From assembly GCA_020851615.1 (NCBI GenBank), contig JADZCL010000088.1, positions 1-8,964 of the forward strand: a DNA stretch of 8,964 nt. Reading direction: 5' to 3'. This DNA is from Rubrivivax sp. (GTDB lineage: Bacteria; Pseudomonadota; Gammaproteobacteria; Burkholderiales; Burkholderiaceae_C). This document shows positions 1-6,434 of the stretch, piece after piece. The notes under the pieces were generated by a model. The model saw only the letters and a program-made list of their open reading frames with translations, was not told the origin of the DNA and did no database searches. Each line of letters opens with the position of its first letter. The first letter of the stretch is position 1. Both the position numbers and the translations under genes were made by a program.

Positions 1-121
1 CCGCGAAGCTGAGCGTGCGACCGCCCTTCACGACCTTGGTCACGCGGTTGACCGCGATCATCTTTTCCTTCAGACCGTCGTCGTTGCCTTCGGTCTGCGC
101 GCGGGGAGTGAACTTTGCCAT
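1..121 (-). CDS. rpsE: 30S ribosomal protein S5, N-terminal part (runs off the left edge)
   Basis: Small-subunit protein S5, which sits near the decoding centre and mRNA entry and affects accuracy. Only the first 40 codons are present. The peptide starts [12 protein letters not shown] and continues with [21 protein letters not shown], which matches the S5 N-terminus (E. coli has [21 protein letters not shown]); this is the loop region where spectinomycin-resistance changes map in other bacteria. The ATG at 121-119 is preceded by a GAGGAAA Shine-Dalgarno sequence at normal distance. The gene lies 28 bases after the rplR stop, its standard place in the spc operon. The rest of the gene must lie beyond position 1; nothing suggests truncation other than the window edge. 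Confidence 0.96.
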   Translation of the reverse strand, partial: MAKFTPRAQTEGNDDGLKEKMIAVNRVTKVVKGGRTLSFA

Positions 122-149
122 TGCAGTATTTCCTCGAGTCCGACCGGTT

Positions 150-515
150 TCAGAACTGGAGCCCGGCCTCGCGAGCCGCTTCGGCCAAGGCCTTGACGCG
201 TCCGTGATAGGCGAAACCCGCGCGGTCGAAAGCCACGCGCTCGACGCCGGCAGCCTTGGCCTTCTCGGCGATGCGCTTGCCGATCAGGGTCGCCGCATCG
301 ACCTTGGCGCCGCTGCCTGCAGCGCCCAGTTGCGAGCGCACGTCCTTCTCCGCGGTCGACGCCGACGCGAGCACGCGGGCCCCGTCGTCGGAGATGACAC
401 TGGCGTAGATGTGCAGATTGGAGCGATACACCGTCAGGCGCGCCACGTTCTGCTTGGCGATGCGCTGGCGCGTCTGGCGCGAACGGCGCAGGCGTTGTTC
501 CTTCTTGTTCAGCAT
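150..515 (-). CDS. rplR: 50S ribosomal protein L18
   Basis: Large-subunit protein L18, which with L5 and L25 binds 5S rRNA and anchors it in the central protuberance. The 121-residue product has the basic N-terminus ([19 protein letters not shown]), the middle [17 protein letters not shown] strand segment and the C-terminal [26 protein letters not shown] signature, all typical of bacterial L18 (117 residues in E. coli). The start ATG at 515 is preceded by TAAGGAG; the Shine-Dalgarno sequence overlaps the TAA stop of rplF only 11 bases upstream, so translation of the two is probably coupled. It is followed by rpsE as in most proteobacteria. Confidence 0.97.
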   Translation of the reverse strand: MLNKKEQRLRRSRQTRQRIAKQNVARLTVYRSNLHIYASVISDDGARVLASASTAEKDVRSQLGAAGSGAKVDAATLIGKRIAEKAKAAGVERVAFDRAGFAYHGRVKALAEAAREAGLQF

Positions 516-526
516 GGTGTGGCTCC

Positions 527-1060
527 TTACTTCTTCTTCGTCTCTTTCAGCACCACGCGCTCATCGGCGTAGCGGATGCCCTTGCCCTTGTAGGGCTCGG
601 GTGGACGGAAAGCGCGCACCTCGGCCGCAAGCTGGCCCACCACCTGGCGGTCGGCACCGGCGATGACGATCTCGGTCTGGGTCGGGGTGCTCACCTTGAT
701 GCCCTCGGGCATCTCCTTGACGACCGGATGCGAAAAACCGATCTGCAGGTTGAGCTTCTGGCCCTGGGCCTGTGCCCGGAAACCGACCCCGACGAGGGTC
801 AGCTTCTTCTCGAAACCCTTGCTCACGCCGTTGACCATGTTGGAGAGCAGGGCACGCAGCGTGCCGCTCATCGCATTGGCCGCCGCCGTCTCATCGACAG
901 GGGCGATGGTCAGCGTGGCGCCATCCTTGGCGACCTTGACAAGCGCGGGCAGCGAGCGCGACAGCGTCCCGTTGCCGCCCTTGACGGTGATGTGTTCGGC
1001 CGTGATCGCCACATCCACGCCTTGCGGGACGGCAATCGGCATCTTTCCTACGCGGGACAT
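527..1060 (-). CDS. rplF: 50S ribosomal protein L6
   Basis: Large-subunit protein L6, near the sarcin-ricin loop and the factor-binding site. The product is 177 residues, the same length as in E. coli, starts [17 protein letters not shown] and contains the two repeated L6 domains (roughly 1-82 and 83-177). The family signature [12 protein letters not shown] is seen at about residues 153-164, followed by a lysine-rich end (KETKKK). The start at 1060 has a GGGAGGT Shine-Dalgarno sequence just after the rpsH TGA; the intergenic gap is 13 bases. The stop is TAA at 529-527. Confidence 0.98.
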   Translation of the reverse strand: MSRVGKMPIAVPQGVDVAITAEHITVKGGNGTLSRSLPALVKVAKDGATLTIAPVDETAAANAMSGTLRALLSNMVNGVSKGFEKKLTLVGVGFRAQAQGQKLNLQIGFSHPVVKEMPEGIKVSTPTQTEIVIAGADRQVVGQLAAEVRAFRPPEPYKGKGIRYADERVVLKETKKK

Positions 1061-1073
1061 TGGTGTACCTCCC

Positions 1074-1469
1074 TCAGGCGACGTAGCAGAGCACTTCGCC
1101 GCCGACGCCCGTGCTGCGCGCCTTGCGATCGGTCATCACGCCCTTGGGCGTGGTGACGATGGCTACCCCCAGGCCGTTCATGACCGAGGGAATGGCATCG
1201 CGTCCCTTGTAGACGCGCAGGCCCGGGCGGCTGACGCGCTCGATCCGCTCGATCACCGGCCGTCCGGCGTAATACTTCAAGGCGATCTCGAGTTCGCTCT
1301 TGCCGGCATCCTGGCGCACGGCAAAGCCGTCGATGTAGCCTTCGTCCTTCAGGACCTGGGCGATTGCGACCTTCAGCTTGGACGAGGGCATCGTCACGAC
1401 CGCCTTCTCGACGCTTTGCGCATTGCGGATGCGCGTCAGCATGTCGGCGATGGGATCACTCATGCTCAT
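1074..1469 (-). CDS. rpsH: 30S ribosomal protein S8
   Basis: Small-subunit primary assembly protein S8, which binds helix 21 of 16S rRNA; in E. coli it also represses spc operon translation by binding near the rplE start. The 131-residue product begins [18 protein letters not shown] and ends [13 protein letters not shown], the conserved S8 RNA-binding C-terminus. Two ATG codons are possible, at 1469 and 1463. The AGGAGA Shine-Dalgarno sequence sits six bases from the first and twelve from the second, so 1469 is preferred. It lies 27 bases after rpsN and 13 before rplF. I could not make out a convincing copy of the S8 target hairpin at the rplX-rplE junction. Confidence 0.97.
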   Translation of the reverse strand: MSMSDPIADMLTRIRNAQSVEKAVVTMPSSKLKVAIAQVLKDEGYIDGFAVRQDAGKSELEIALKYYAGRPVIERIERVSRPGLRVYKGRDAIPSVMNGLGVAIVTTPKGVMTDRKARSTGVGGEVLCYVA

Positions 1470-1496
1470 GGGGTTCTCCTGCGTTCCTCGCCGATC

Positions 1497-1802
1497 TCAC
1501 CAGCTTGCCTTGGTCATTCCCGGAATGTCGCCCTTGAAGGCGAGTTCACGGATCTTGTTTCGACCCAGGCCGAACATGCGGAACGTACCGCGGGCGCGGC
1601 CCGTCAGTTCGCAGCGGTTGCGCAAGCGGGTCGGGTTGGCGTTGCGCGGCAGCTTCTGGAGCTCCAGGCGCGCCGAGTAGCGTTCGTCGTCGGAACGCTT
1701 GGCGTCCTCGATGATCGCCTTGAGCTCGGCATACTTCTTGGCGTACTGGGCCACCAGCTTCTCGCGCTTGGCTTCGCGCTGCTTGAGGGAGAGTTTGGCC
1801 AT
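1497..1802 (-). CDS. rpsN: 30S ribosomal protein S14, long zinc-free type
   Basis: Small-subunit protein S14 of the head domain. The product is 101 residues, starts [17 protein letters not shown] and has the conserved block [17 protein letters not shown] at about 56-72 and the end GMTKASW. It has only one cysteine (residue 64) and no CxxC pairs, so it is the long zinc-independent (C-) form rather than the about 61-residue zinc-ribbon form. The start ATG at 1802 is chosen because it gives the family N-terminus and follows a GAGG sequence overlapping the rplE stop; the frame stays open far upstream, but that part is an antisense-free shadow of rplE in another frame. The gap to rplE is 8 bases. 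Confidence 0.97.
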   Translation of the reverse strand: MAKLSLKQREAKREKLVAQYAKKYAELKAIIEDAKRSDDERYSARLELQKLPRNANPTRLRNRCELTGRARGTFRMFGLGRNKIRELAFKGDIPGMTKASW

Positions 1803-1810
1803 GGAGTGCC

Positions 1811-2374
1811 TCAGTTCTTGAACGGGAAGCGGAACGCGGCGAGCAGTGCCTTGCACTCGTCGTCGGTCTTCGCGCTGGTCGTGATGCTGATGTTCAGGCC
1901 ACGGATCGCGTCGATCTTGTCGTACTCGATCTCGGGGAAGATGATCTGTTCCTTGACACCGATGTTGTAGTTGCCCCGCCCATCGAACGCACGCCCGGAG
2001 ATGCCGCGGAAGTCCCGCATGCGCGGCAGCGCCACGGTCACGAAGCGGTCGAGGAACTCGTACATGCGCGCGCCACGCAGAGTGACCATGCAGCCGATCG
2101 GCACGTTGTCGCGGATCTTGAATGCGGCGATGGCCTTCTTGGACTTGGTGACAACGGGCTTCTGGCCGGCGATCTTGGTCAGGTCGCCGACGGCGTGCTC
2201 CATCACCTTCTTGTCGGCGACGGCTTCGCTGACGCCCATGTTGAGCGTGATCTTCTGCAGGCGCGGCACCTGCATGGACGACTTGTAGCCGAACTTGGTC
2301 ATGAGTTCGGGGACGATCTTCTCGCGATAGACCTGTTGCAGGCGGGTCTGCGCGGTCGCTTGTTGCTGAGCCAT
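1811..2374 (-). CDS. rplE: 50S ribosomal protein L5
   Basis: Large-subunit protein L5, which binds 5S rRNA with L18 and contacts the P-site tRNA. The product is 187 residues (E. coli 179), with the core [28 protein letters not shown] and the strongly conserved [16 protein letters not shown] and [15 protein letters not shown] segments. The N-terminus [14 protein letters not shown] is a little longer and Gln-rich. An in-frame TTG at 2389 would add five residues, but the Shine-Dalgarno GAGGG at 2387-2383 lies eight bases before the ATG at 2374 and inside the longer version, so the ATG is the start. The gap to rplX is 11 bases. Confidence 0.96.
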   Translation of the reverse strand: MAQQQATAQTRLQQVYREKIVPELMTKFGYKSSMQVPRLQKITLNMGVSEAVADKKVMEHAVGDLTKIAGQKPVVTKSKKAIAAFKIRDNVPIGCMVTLRGARMYEFLDRFVTVALPRMRDFRGISGRAFDGRGNYNIGVKEQIIFPEIEYDKIDAIRGLNISITTSAKTDDECKALLAAFRFPFKN

Positions 2375-2385
2375 GGTCGCTGCCC

Positions 2386-2703
2386 TCAAACCTTGATTTC
2401 CTGGCCGCTGGACTTGTAGACGCGCACGCGCTTGCCGTCTTCCAGAAGCTTGATGCCGACGCGATCGGCCTTGCCCGTGGCCGCATTCCAGATGGCGACG
2501 TTGGACTGGTGGATCGGCATGGTCTTGTCGATGACACCGCCGGTCGTGCCCTTCATCGGGTTGGGCTTGACGTGCTTCTTGACGATGTTGACGCCCTCGA
2601 CGACGACATGGTCGGCGTCGGCCCGGCTGGCGACAACGCCACGCTTGCCCTTGTCACGGCCGGTCAGCACGATGACGTGGTCGCCTTTGCGGATCTTGTT
2701 CAT
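2386..2703 (-). CDS. rplX: 50S ribosomal protein L24
   Basis: Large-subunit protein L24, an assembly-initiating protein that binds 23S rRNA near the exit tunnel opening. The 105-residue product starts [20 protein letters not shown]; a KOW motif covers about residues 3-30. The segment [15 protein letters not shown] at about 35-49 and [10 protein letters not shown] at about 64-73 are typical of the family. The ATG at 2703 has AAGGA six bases upstream. It follows rplN after 22 bases, and its TGA lies 11 bases before the rplE start with the rplE Shine-Dalgarno sequence overlapping that stop. Confidence 0.97.
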   Translation of the reverse strand: MNKIRKGDHVIVLTGRDKGKRGVVASRADADHVVVEGVNIVKKHVKPNPMKGTTGGVIDKTMPIHQSNVAIWNAATGKADRVGIKLLEDGKRVRVYKSSGQEIKV

Positions 2704-2725
2704 GGTCTGTCCTTGCGAGATCGCC

Positions 2726-3094
<369 letters not shown>

Positions 3095-3254
3095 TTTTCA
3101 TCCCCAACTTGGCCCGATTCGGTGCAGCACCGGATCGGTCAGTCTTGGGCCCTTGAGCGGGTTGGCGGGCACCGCCGCTTGCCATGGCGCCGTAGGCAAA
3201 TGCCTGGGCGATGAGTCATGCCCATGGCATGAGTCAATGGCAAGAGCAGCGAAG
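3095..3254 (-). promoter_or_regulatory. Predicted leader (5' untranslated region) of the spc operon mRNA
   Basis: The start of transcription is predicted about seven bases after the -10 box, near 3254, giving a leader of roughly 160 bases before the rplN ATG. No coding sequence with family resemblance is seen in it. It holds a cluster of repeats at 3180-3239 that could form alternative RNA hairpins, and ends in a weak ribosome binding site. In E. coli the spc operon is controlled by S8 at rplE rather than by a leader upstream of rplN, so a leader-based control here would be inference only. Confidence 0.5.
3180..3239. repeat. Nested inverted and direct repeats in the rplN leader
   Basis: An 8-base perfect inverted repeat, TGCCATGG at 3180-3187 and CCATGGCA at 3222-3229, encloses a short hairpin AGGC/GCCT (3194-3205). 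Overlapping and competing with it is a quasi-palindrome, TGGGC at 3205-3209 and GCCCA at 3220-3224, whose loop is the near-symmetric ATGAGTCAT. The octamer ATGAGTCA occurs twice, at 3211-3218 and 3229-3236, 18 bases apart. All lies downstream of the predicted spc promoter start, so it would be transcribed. The arrangement fits mutually exclusive RNA stems or a spaced pair of protein sites; nothing identifies a binding partner. Confidence 0.6.
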
Positions 3255-3260
3255 CCGTGT

Positions 3261-3290
3261 ATTCTCTATCGAAACCTATGATCTTGTCAA
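3261..3290 (-). promoter_or_regulatory. Predicted sigma70-type spc operon promoter
   Basis: On the minus strand a perfect TTGACA -35 box (3290-3285) is followed after 18 bases by GAGAAT (3266-3261), four of six matches to TATAAT. Transcription would start near 3254 and read into rplN. The bases after the -10 box are ACACGGC, a fairly GC-rich discriminator of the kind seen in promoters under stringent (ppGpp) control. It sits between the peroxiredoxin stop and rplN, which is where the spc promoter lies in other proteobacteria. The call rests on motif and position only. Confidence 0.8.
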
Positions 3291-3340
3291 GGCAGGCGCG
3301 CGGCCGAGTGTCTGGAGAAGTCGGAACCGCGCGCAACCCG

Positions 3341-3353
3341 GCGGCTCAGCCGC
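3341..3353 (-). other. Small perfect hairpin over the peroxiredoxin stop codon
   Basis: The sequence GCGGC-TCA-GCCGC is a perfect 5-base stem with a 3-base loop, and the loop is the TGA stop codon read from the minus strand. No T-run follows, so it is not a typical intrinsic terminator. It could slow ribosomes or protect the message end, or be chance in GC-rich DNA. Confidence 0.3.
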
Positions 3354-3861
3354 GCAGGGCCTGAGCCTGGGCGAGAAGCGCCTCGGCGCCGCTGACCTCG
3401 AGCTTGCCCGAATCCTCGACATGGAGGACCTTCACGACCCCGTCGACGACAAGTGCCGAGTAGCGGTTGGAGCGCACCCCCATGCCCTTTGTGGTCAGGT
3501 CCAGGGTCAGCCCAGCGGCCTTCGTCCAGATGGCACTGCCGTCGGCCATCATGCGGACCTTGCCGCCCGCCTTCTGCTCGCGCCCCCAGGCACCCATCAC
3601 GAAGGCATCATTGACCGCGACGCACCAGATCTCGTCCACCCCGGCGGCCCTGAAGGCCTCGGCATTCTGGACGTAGCCAGGCAGATGCTTGAGCGAGCAG
3701 CCCGGCGTGTAGGCACCAGGCAGTCCAAAGAGCGCGATCGTCTTGCCGGCTGCGGACTGCGCGACGTCGAATGCATTGGGTCCGATGGCGCAGCCTTCGC
3801 CGGCGACCTCGATGTATTCCTGCAGACTGCCTGCCGGCAGCTTGTCTCCAACCTTCAGCAT
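3346..3861 (-). CDS. Peroxiredoxin, Prx5 / type II (AhpC-TSA superfamily)
   Basis: A cytosolic thiol peroxidase that reduces hydrogen peroxide, alkyl hydroperoxides or peroxynitrite using a peroxidatic cysteine; no signal peptide is seen. The 171-residue product carries the Prx5 active-site block LPGAYTPGCSLKHLPGY (residues 47-63), with Pro48, Thr52 and the peroxidatic Cys55. The partner Arg is Arg133 in NRYSALVVDG. CVAVNDAFVMGAWGR at 80-94 is also diagnostic of this subfamily. Cys80 lies 25 residues after Cys55, as in plant type II enzymes; a third cysteine is Cys24. The C-terminal resolving cysteine of human PRDX5 is not present. The ATG at 3861 is preceded by AAGGAG. It lies between rpsQ and rplN in the same direction, 122 bases after rpsQ and 251 before rplN, an unusual guest in a ribosomal cluster. 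No own promoter is obvious, so read-through from the S10 operon is likely. A hybrid fusion to glutaredoxin is not present. Confidence 0.94.
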   Translation of the reverse strand: MLKVGDKLPAGSLQEYIEVAGEGCAIGPNAFDVAQSAAGKTIALFGLPGAYTPGCSLKHLPGYVQNAEAFRAAGVDEIWCVAVNDAFVMGAWGREQKAGGKVRMMADGSAIWTKAAGLTLDLTTKGMGVRSNRYSALVVDGVVKVLHVEDSGKLEVSGAEALLAQAQALRG

Positions 3862-3907
3862 GGGATGTGCTCTCCTTGTTTGCGCCTTCGATGCCGTTGA
3901 ACGACAA

Positions 3908-3941
3908 CGGCCGGCGCGGGAGAGTATCCAGCGACCGGCCG
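3908..3941 (-). other. GC-rich stem-loop between rpsQ and the peroxiredoxin gene
   Basis: Arms CGGCCGG (3908-3914) and CCGGCCG (3935-3941) form a 7-base perfect stem with a 20-base loop. On the transcribed strand it is followed by TTGTCGTTC, moderately T-rich but not a real T-run. It could be a weak terminator or attenuator limiting S10 read-through into the peroxiredoxin gene. Confidence 0.35.
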
Positions 3942-3947
3942 ATGGCT

Positions 3948-3973
3948 GCAGGGCGATGCGCGCAAGGCCCTGC
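3948..3973 (-). other. Stem-loop just after the rpsQ stop codon
   Basis: Arms GCAGGGC (3948-3954) and GCCCTGC (3967-3973) form a 7-base perfect stem with a 12-base loop, starting ten bases after the rpsQ stop. No T-run follows, so a simple rho-independent terminator is not supported. Its position at the end of the S10 operon suits an mRNA 3' stabiliser, a processing site or a partial transcription barrier. Confidence 0.4.
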
Positions 3974-3983
3974 GCGGCAGGGG

Positions 3984-4289
3984 TCAGACGAGCTTGGCCC
4001 GCTCGACCAGGCGCGTGACGACCCAGGCCTTGGTCTTGCTGATCGGGCGGCCCTCGGCAATCTCGACCAGGTCGCCCATCTTGTACTCGCCCTTCTCGTC
4101 GTGGGCATGGTACTTGCGCGAGCGGGCAACGATCTTGCCGTACAGCTCGTGCGCGTTGCGGCGCTCGACGAGTACGGTAACGGTCTTGGCACGCTTGTCG
4201 CTGACGACACGGCCAACCAGCGTGCGCGTGTTCTTGGCGGCAGGCTGGGCGGCAGCTACGGCTGCGGTAGTGGTGGTCGTCGCGGTCAT
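3984..4289 (-). CDS. rpsQ: 30S ribosomal protein S17 with N-terminal extension
   Basis: Small-subunit primary binding protein S17, an OB-fold protein that binds the 5' domain of 16S rRNA. The core from about residue 20 ([20 protein letters not shown]) to the end is typical, with [14 protein letters not shown] and the family signature [18 protein letters not shown] at about 72-89. The product is 101 residues against 84 in E. coli; the excess is an N-terminal Thr/Ala-rich stretch of about 16 residues ([18 protein letters not shown]). The start ATG at 4289 overlaps the rpmC stop as ATGA, with GAGGG upstream inside rpmC; no other Met lies before the core, so the extension appears real. It is the last gene of the classical S10 operon and is followed by a 122-base gap. 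Confidence 0.97.
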   Translation of the reverse strand: MTATTTTTAAVAAAQPAAKNTRTLVGRVVSDKRAKTVTVLVERRNAHELYGKIVARSRKYHAHDEKGEYKMGDLVEIAEGRPISKTKAWVVTRLVERAKLV

Positions 4290-4483
4290 TTGGCGGCCCT
4301 CTTCTTCTCGGCCAGGATGGTCTTGGCGCGGGCGATGTCGCGGCGCGTCTTGCCCAACTGCGTGTGGTCGGACAAGGCCTGCGTGGCCCTCTGCATGCGC
4401 AGGCCGAAGTGGGCGCGCAGGAGTTCGCTGATCTCCTTCTCGAGGCCGGCAACGTCCTTGGCGCGCAGTTCAGATGCTTTCAT
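4286..4483 (-). CDS. rpmC: 50S ribosomal protein L29
   Basis: Large-subunit protein L29, next to L23 at the tunnel exit, where it contributes to the docking surface for trigger factor and SRP. The 65-residue product (63 in E. coli) is the usual two-helix protein, starting [30 protein letters not shown] and ending with a basic tail; the conserved [12 protein letters not shown] segment is at about residues 50-61. The ATG at 4483 follows AGGAG. It lies 15 bases after rplP, and its TGA overlaps the rpsQ start by four bases (ATGA), suggesting translational coupling. Confidence 0.96.
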   Translation of the reverse strand: MKASELRAKDVAGLEKEISELLRAHFGLRMQRATQALSDHTQLGKTRRDIARAKTILAEKKRAAK

Positions 4484-4498
4484 GGGATGCTCCTGCGG

Positions 4499-4915
4499 TC
4501 AGGCGCCAACCTGGCGCGACACGAACGTGGTGCGCAGGGGCAGCTTTGCGGCTGCCAGCGTGAAGGCTTCGCGGGCCAGGGCCTCGGGCACGCCGTTGAT
4601 CTCGTAGAGCACCTTGCCGGGTACGATTTCGGCGACGTAGAACTCGGGGTTGCCCTTGCCGCTGCCCATGCGCACCTCGGCCGGCTTCTGGCTGATCGGC
4701 TTGTCCGGGAAGATGCGGATGAAGATGCGCCCACCCCGCTTGATATGGCGAGAGATGGCGCGCCGCGCGGCCTCGATCTGACGGGCCGTGATGCGCCCGC
4801 GCTCGGTGGCCTTGAGGCCGAAATCGCCGAACGACACATTGGCACCGCGCGTGGCGATGCCGGTGTTGCGGCCCTTTTGTTCCTTGCGGTACTTGCGACG
4901 TGCAGGTTGCAGCAT
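4499..4915 (-). CDS. rplP: 50S ribosomal protein L16
   Basis: Large-subunit protein L16, which organises the A-site tRNA region and the peptidyl transferase area late in assembly. The 138-residue product begins [19 protein letters not shown] and has [20 protein letters not shown] at about 33-52 and [11 protein letters not shown] at about 81-91. Arg82 corresponds to Arg81 of E. coli, the residue hydroxylated by YcfD/RoxA there. A GTG at 4921 in frame would add two residues, but the AAGGAG at 4928-4923 is seven bases from the ATG at 4915 and only one from the GTG, so the ATG is the start. Only two bases separate it from the rpsC stop. Confidence 0.97.
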   Translation of the reverse strand: MLQPARRKYRKEQKGRNTGIATRGANVSFGDFGLKATERGRITARQIEAARRAISRHIKRGGRIFIRIFPDKPISQKPAEVRMGSGKGNPEFYVAEIVPGKVLYEINGVPEALAREAFTLAAAKLPLRTTFVSRQVGA

Positions 4916-4917
4916 CG

Positions 4918-5790
4918 TCACTCTCCTTTGCTCTCGCCACCGGCCGGGGCGGCACGGCGGACTCGCTTGACGGCCGGGCCCGGGCCCTTGCTCGCGGCAT
5001 CGGTGCCGGCGGGAGCCGCCGCGGTGGCATCCGCACGCGGCGCGCGGTCACCGGCAGGGCGTCCCCGGCCCGCACCGGGGCGATCTCCCCCCGGGCGCGG
5101 CCCGCGACGCGAGCGGCGGTCGTCCTCGCCCTCGGTCTTGGGGATCGCGGGTGCCTCGCCGTTGGCGAGCCGGTCACCCCGATAGACCCAGACCTTGACG
5201 CCGATGACCCCGTAGGTCGTCTTGGCTTCACTGAAGCCGTAGTCGATGTCGGCCTTGAGCGTGTGCAGCGGCACGCGCCCCTCGCGATACCACTCGGTGC
5301 GCGCGATCTCGATGCCGTTCAGGCGCCCGGCGCTCATGATCTTGATGCCCTGCGCACCCAGACGCATCGCGTTCTGCATCGCGCGCTTCATCGCCCGGCG
5401 GAACATGATCCGCTTCTCGAGCTGCTGGGTGATCGAGTCGGCGATCAGTTGCGCATCGATCTCGGGCTTGCGCACCTCCTCGATGTTGACGGCGACGGGT
5501 ACACCCAGGCGGCGCCCGAGTTCGGCCTTCAGGTTCTCGATGTCCTCGCCCTTCTTGCCGATCACCACTCCGGGACGCGCGGAGAAGATGGTGATGCGTG
5601 CGTTCTTGGCCGGACGCTCGATCAGGATGCGTGAGACGGCGGCGTTCTTGAGCTTGGTCTTGAGGTAGTCGCGTACCTGCAGATCCTCGGCCAGCATGCC
5701 GGCGAAGTTGCGGTTGTTGGCGAACCAGCGCGAAGCCCAGGCGCGGGTAACCGAGAGGCGGAAGCCGGTCGGATGGATTTTTTGTCCCAT
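4918..5790 (-). CDS. rpsC: 30S ribosomal protein S3 with long disordered C-terminal tail
   Basis: Small-subunit protein S3 at the mRNA entry channel, part of the mRNA helicase activity with S4 and S5. The 290-residue product has the normal start [18 protein letters not shown], a type II KH domain with its GxxG loop at Gly78-Lys-Lys-Gly81, and Arg131, Arg132 and Lys135 in [11 protein letters not shown], which match the residues important for helicase action in E. coli at the same numbers. The C-terminal domain ends with [13 protein letters not shown] at about 194-206. From about residue 209 there is an extra tail of about 80 residues rich in Arg, Gly, Pro, Ala and Asp, predicted to be disordered; E. 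coli S3 is 233 residues in all. The ATG at 5790 has AGGAG twelve bases upstream, slightly far. Gap to rplV is 16 bases. Confidence 0.97.
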   Translation of the reverse strand: MGQKIHPTGFRLSVTRAWASRWFANNRNFAGMLAEDLQVRDYLKTKLKNAAVSRILIERPAKNARITIFSARPGVVIGKKGEDIENLKAELGRRLGVPVAVNIEEVRKPEIDAQLIADSITQQLEKRIMFRRAMKRAMQNAMRLGAQGIKIMSAGRLNGIEIARTEWYREGRVPLHTLKADIDYGFSEAKTTYGVIGVKVWVYRGDRLANGEAPAIPKTEGEDDRRSRRGPRPGGDRPGAGRGRPAGDRAPRADATAAAPAGTDAASKGPGPAVKRVRRAAPAGGESKGE

Positions 5791-5806
5791 GGTCTTTTCC
5801 AGCTCC

Positions 5807-6136
5807 TCAGTTGCCGACCGACACGAAGATGTGGCAGGTGGGCTTGCTGATGCGGTTGCCGCGGCCCTTGGCGCGCGCCGAGGAGCGCTTGAGTGTGGCC
5901 CCCTGCTCGACGTAGATCGACGTCACCTTCAGCGCGTCGATATCGGCACCGTCGTTGTGCTCGGCGTTGGCAACGGCTGACTCCAGTGCCTTCTTGATGA
6001 TGCCGGCGGCCTTCTTGGGCGTGAAAGTCAGGATGTTGAGCGCCTGGTCGACCTTCTTGCCACGGATCATGTCGGCCACGAGCCGGCCTTTGTCGACCGA
6101 CAGGCGAACGCCGCGCACGCTTGCTTTGGTTTCCAT
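5807..6136 (-). CDS. rplV: 50S ribosomal protein L22
   Basis: Large-subunit protein L22, which contacts all 23S rRNA domains and whose long beta hairpin lines the exit tunnel constriction with L4. The 109-residue product (110 in E. coli) starts [26 protein letters not shown] and has [14 protein letters not shown] at about 48-61. The hairpin loop is at about 80-97; Leu82-Lys83-Arg84 align with Met82-Lys83-Arg84 of E. coli, the site of macrolide-resistance deletions, so the loop is intact. The ATG at 6136 follows AAGGGG. It is 11 bases after the rpsS TAA. Confidence 0.97.
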   Translation of the reverse strand: METKASVRGVRLSVDKGRLVADMIRGKKVDQALNILTFTPKKAAGIIKKALESAVANAEHNDGADIDALKVTSIYVEQGATLKRSSARAKGRGNRISKPTCHIFVSVGN

Positions 6137-6147
6137 CGCGTCGCCCC

Positions 6148-6423
6148 TTATTTCTTGGCCTTCTTGTCCGCCGGGTGACCCTTGAAGAGCCGGGTCAGGG
6201 CGAACTCGCCGAGCTTGTGGCCGACCATCTGGTCCGTCACGTAGACCGGCACATGCTGCTTGCCGTTGTGCACCGCCACGGTCAACCCGATGAACTCGGG
6301 CAGGATGGTGCTGCGGCGCGACCAGGTCTTGATGGGCTTCTTGTCCTTGGTGGCGGCAGCCTTTTCGACCTTGGCCAGCAGGTGGTGGTCCACGAAGGGA
6401 CCCTTCTTGAGTGAACGGGTCAT
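6148..6423 (-). CDS. rpsS: 30S ribosomal protein S19
   Basis: Small-subunit head protein S19, which with S13 forms a bridge to the large subunit and touches the A-site tRNA. The 91-residue product starts [16 protein letters not shown] and has the family signature [19 protein letters not shown] at about 45-63 and [13 protein letters not shown] at about 66-78, with a lysine-rich end. Length matches the family (92 in E. coli). The ATG at 6423 has GAGGT eight bases upstream. It is 11 bases after the rplB stop and 11 before the rplV start. Confidence 0.97.
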   Translation of the reverse strand: MTRSLKKGPFVDHHLLAKVEKAAATKDKKPIKTWSRRSTILPEFIGLTVAVHNGKQHVPVYVTDQMVGHKLGEFALTRLFKGHPADKKAKK

Positions 6424-6434
6424 CTCTTACGACC

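Noticed and set aside
663..1970. Long plus-strand open frame of 435 codons opposite rplF, rpsH and rpsN
   Set aside because: It lies antisense across three well-supported genes, has no recognisable domain and its sequence is explained by the codon bias of the genes on the other strand.
2360..2400. S8 translational repressor site at the rplX-rplE junction, as in E. coli
   Set aside because: Only a 4-base pairing (TGAG/CTCA) around the rplE start could be found; it lacks a clear bulged helix like the known S8 target, so it is not claimed.
1803..2537. Open frame continuing upstream of rpsN on the minus strand for over 240 codons
   Set aside because: It overlaps rplE and rplX in another frame, has no family resemblance, and the high G+C content makes such open shadows common. 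rpsN has its own start and Shine-Dalgarno sequence at 1802.
3209..3237. TTGACT on the minus strand as a second -35 box in the rplN leader
   Set aside because: No acceptable -10 box lies 16-18 bases downstream (CTCATC, TCATCG, CATCGC). It is part of the ATGAGTCA repeat instead.
3948..3973. Rho-independent terminator at the end of rpsQ
   Set aside because: The stem is good but no run of T follows on the transcribed strand, so it is reported only as a stem-loop.
3862..3983. Own promoter for the peroxiredoxin gene
   Set aside because: The best -10-like sequence (GATACT near 3922-3927) has no -35 partner at 16-18 bases, and TTGTCG further on has no -10 before the ribosome binding site.
3862..4452. 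Apparent N-terminal extension of the peroxiredoxin reading across rpsQ and rpmC
   Set aside because: The Prx fold begins at MLKVGDKLP (3861) with a good AAGGAG before it; the upstream frame is an out-of-frame shadow of rpsQ and rpmC rich in Arg, Pro and Ala with no domain.
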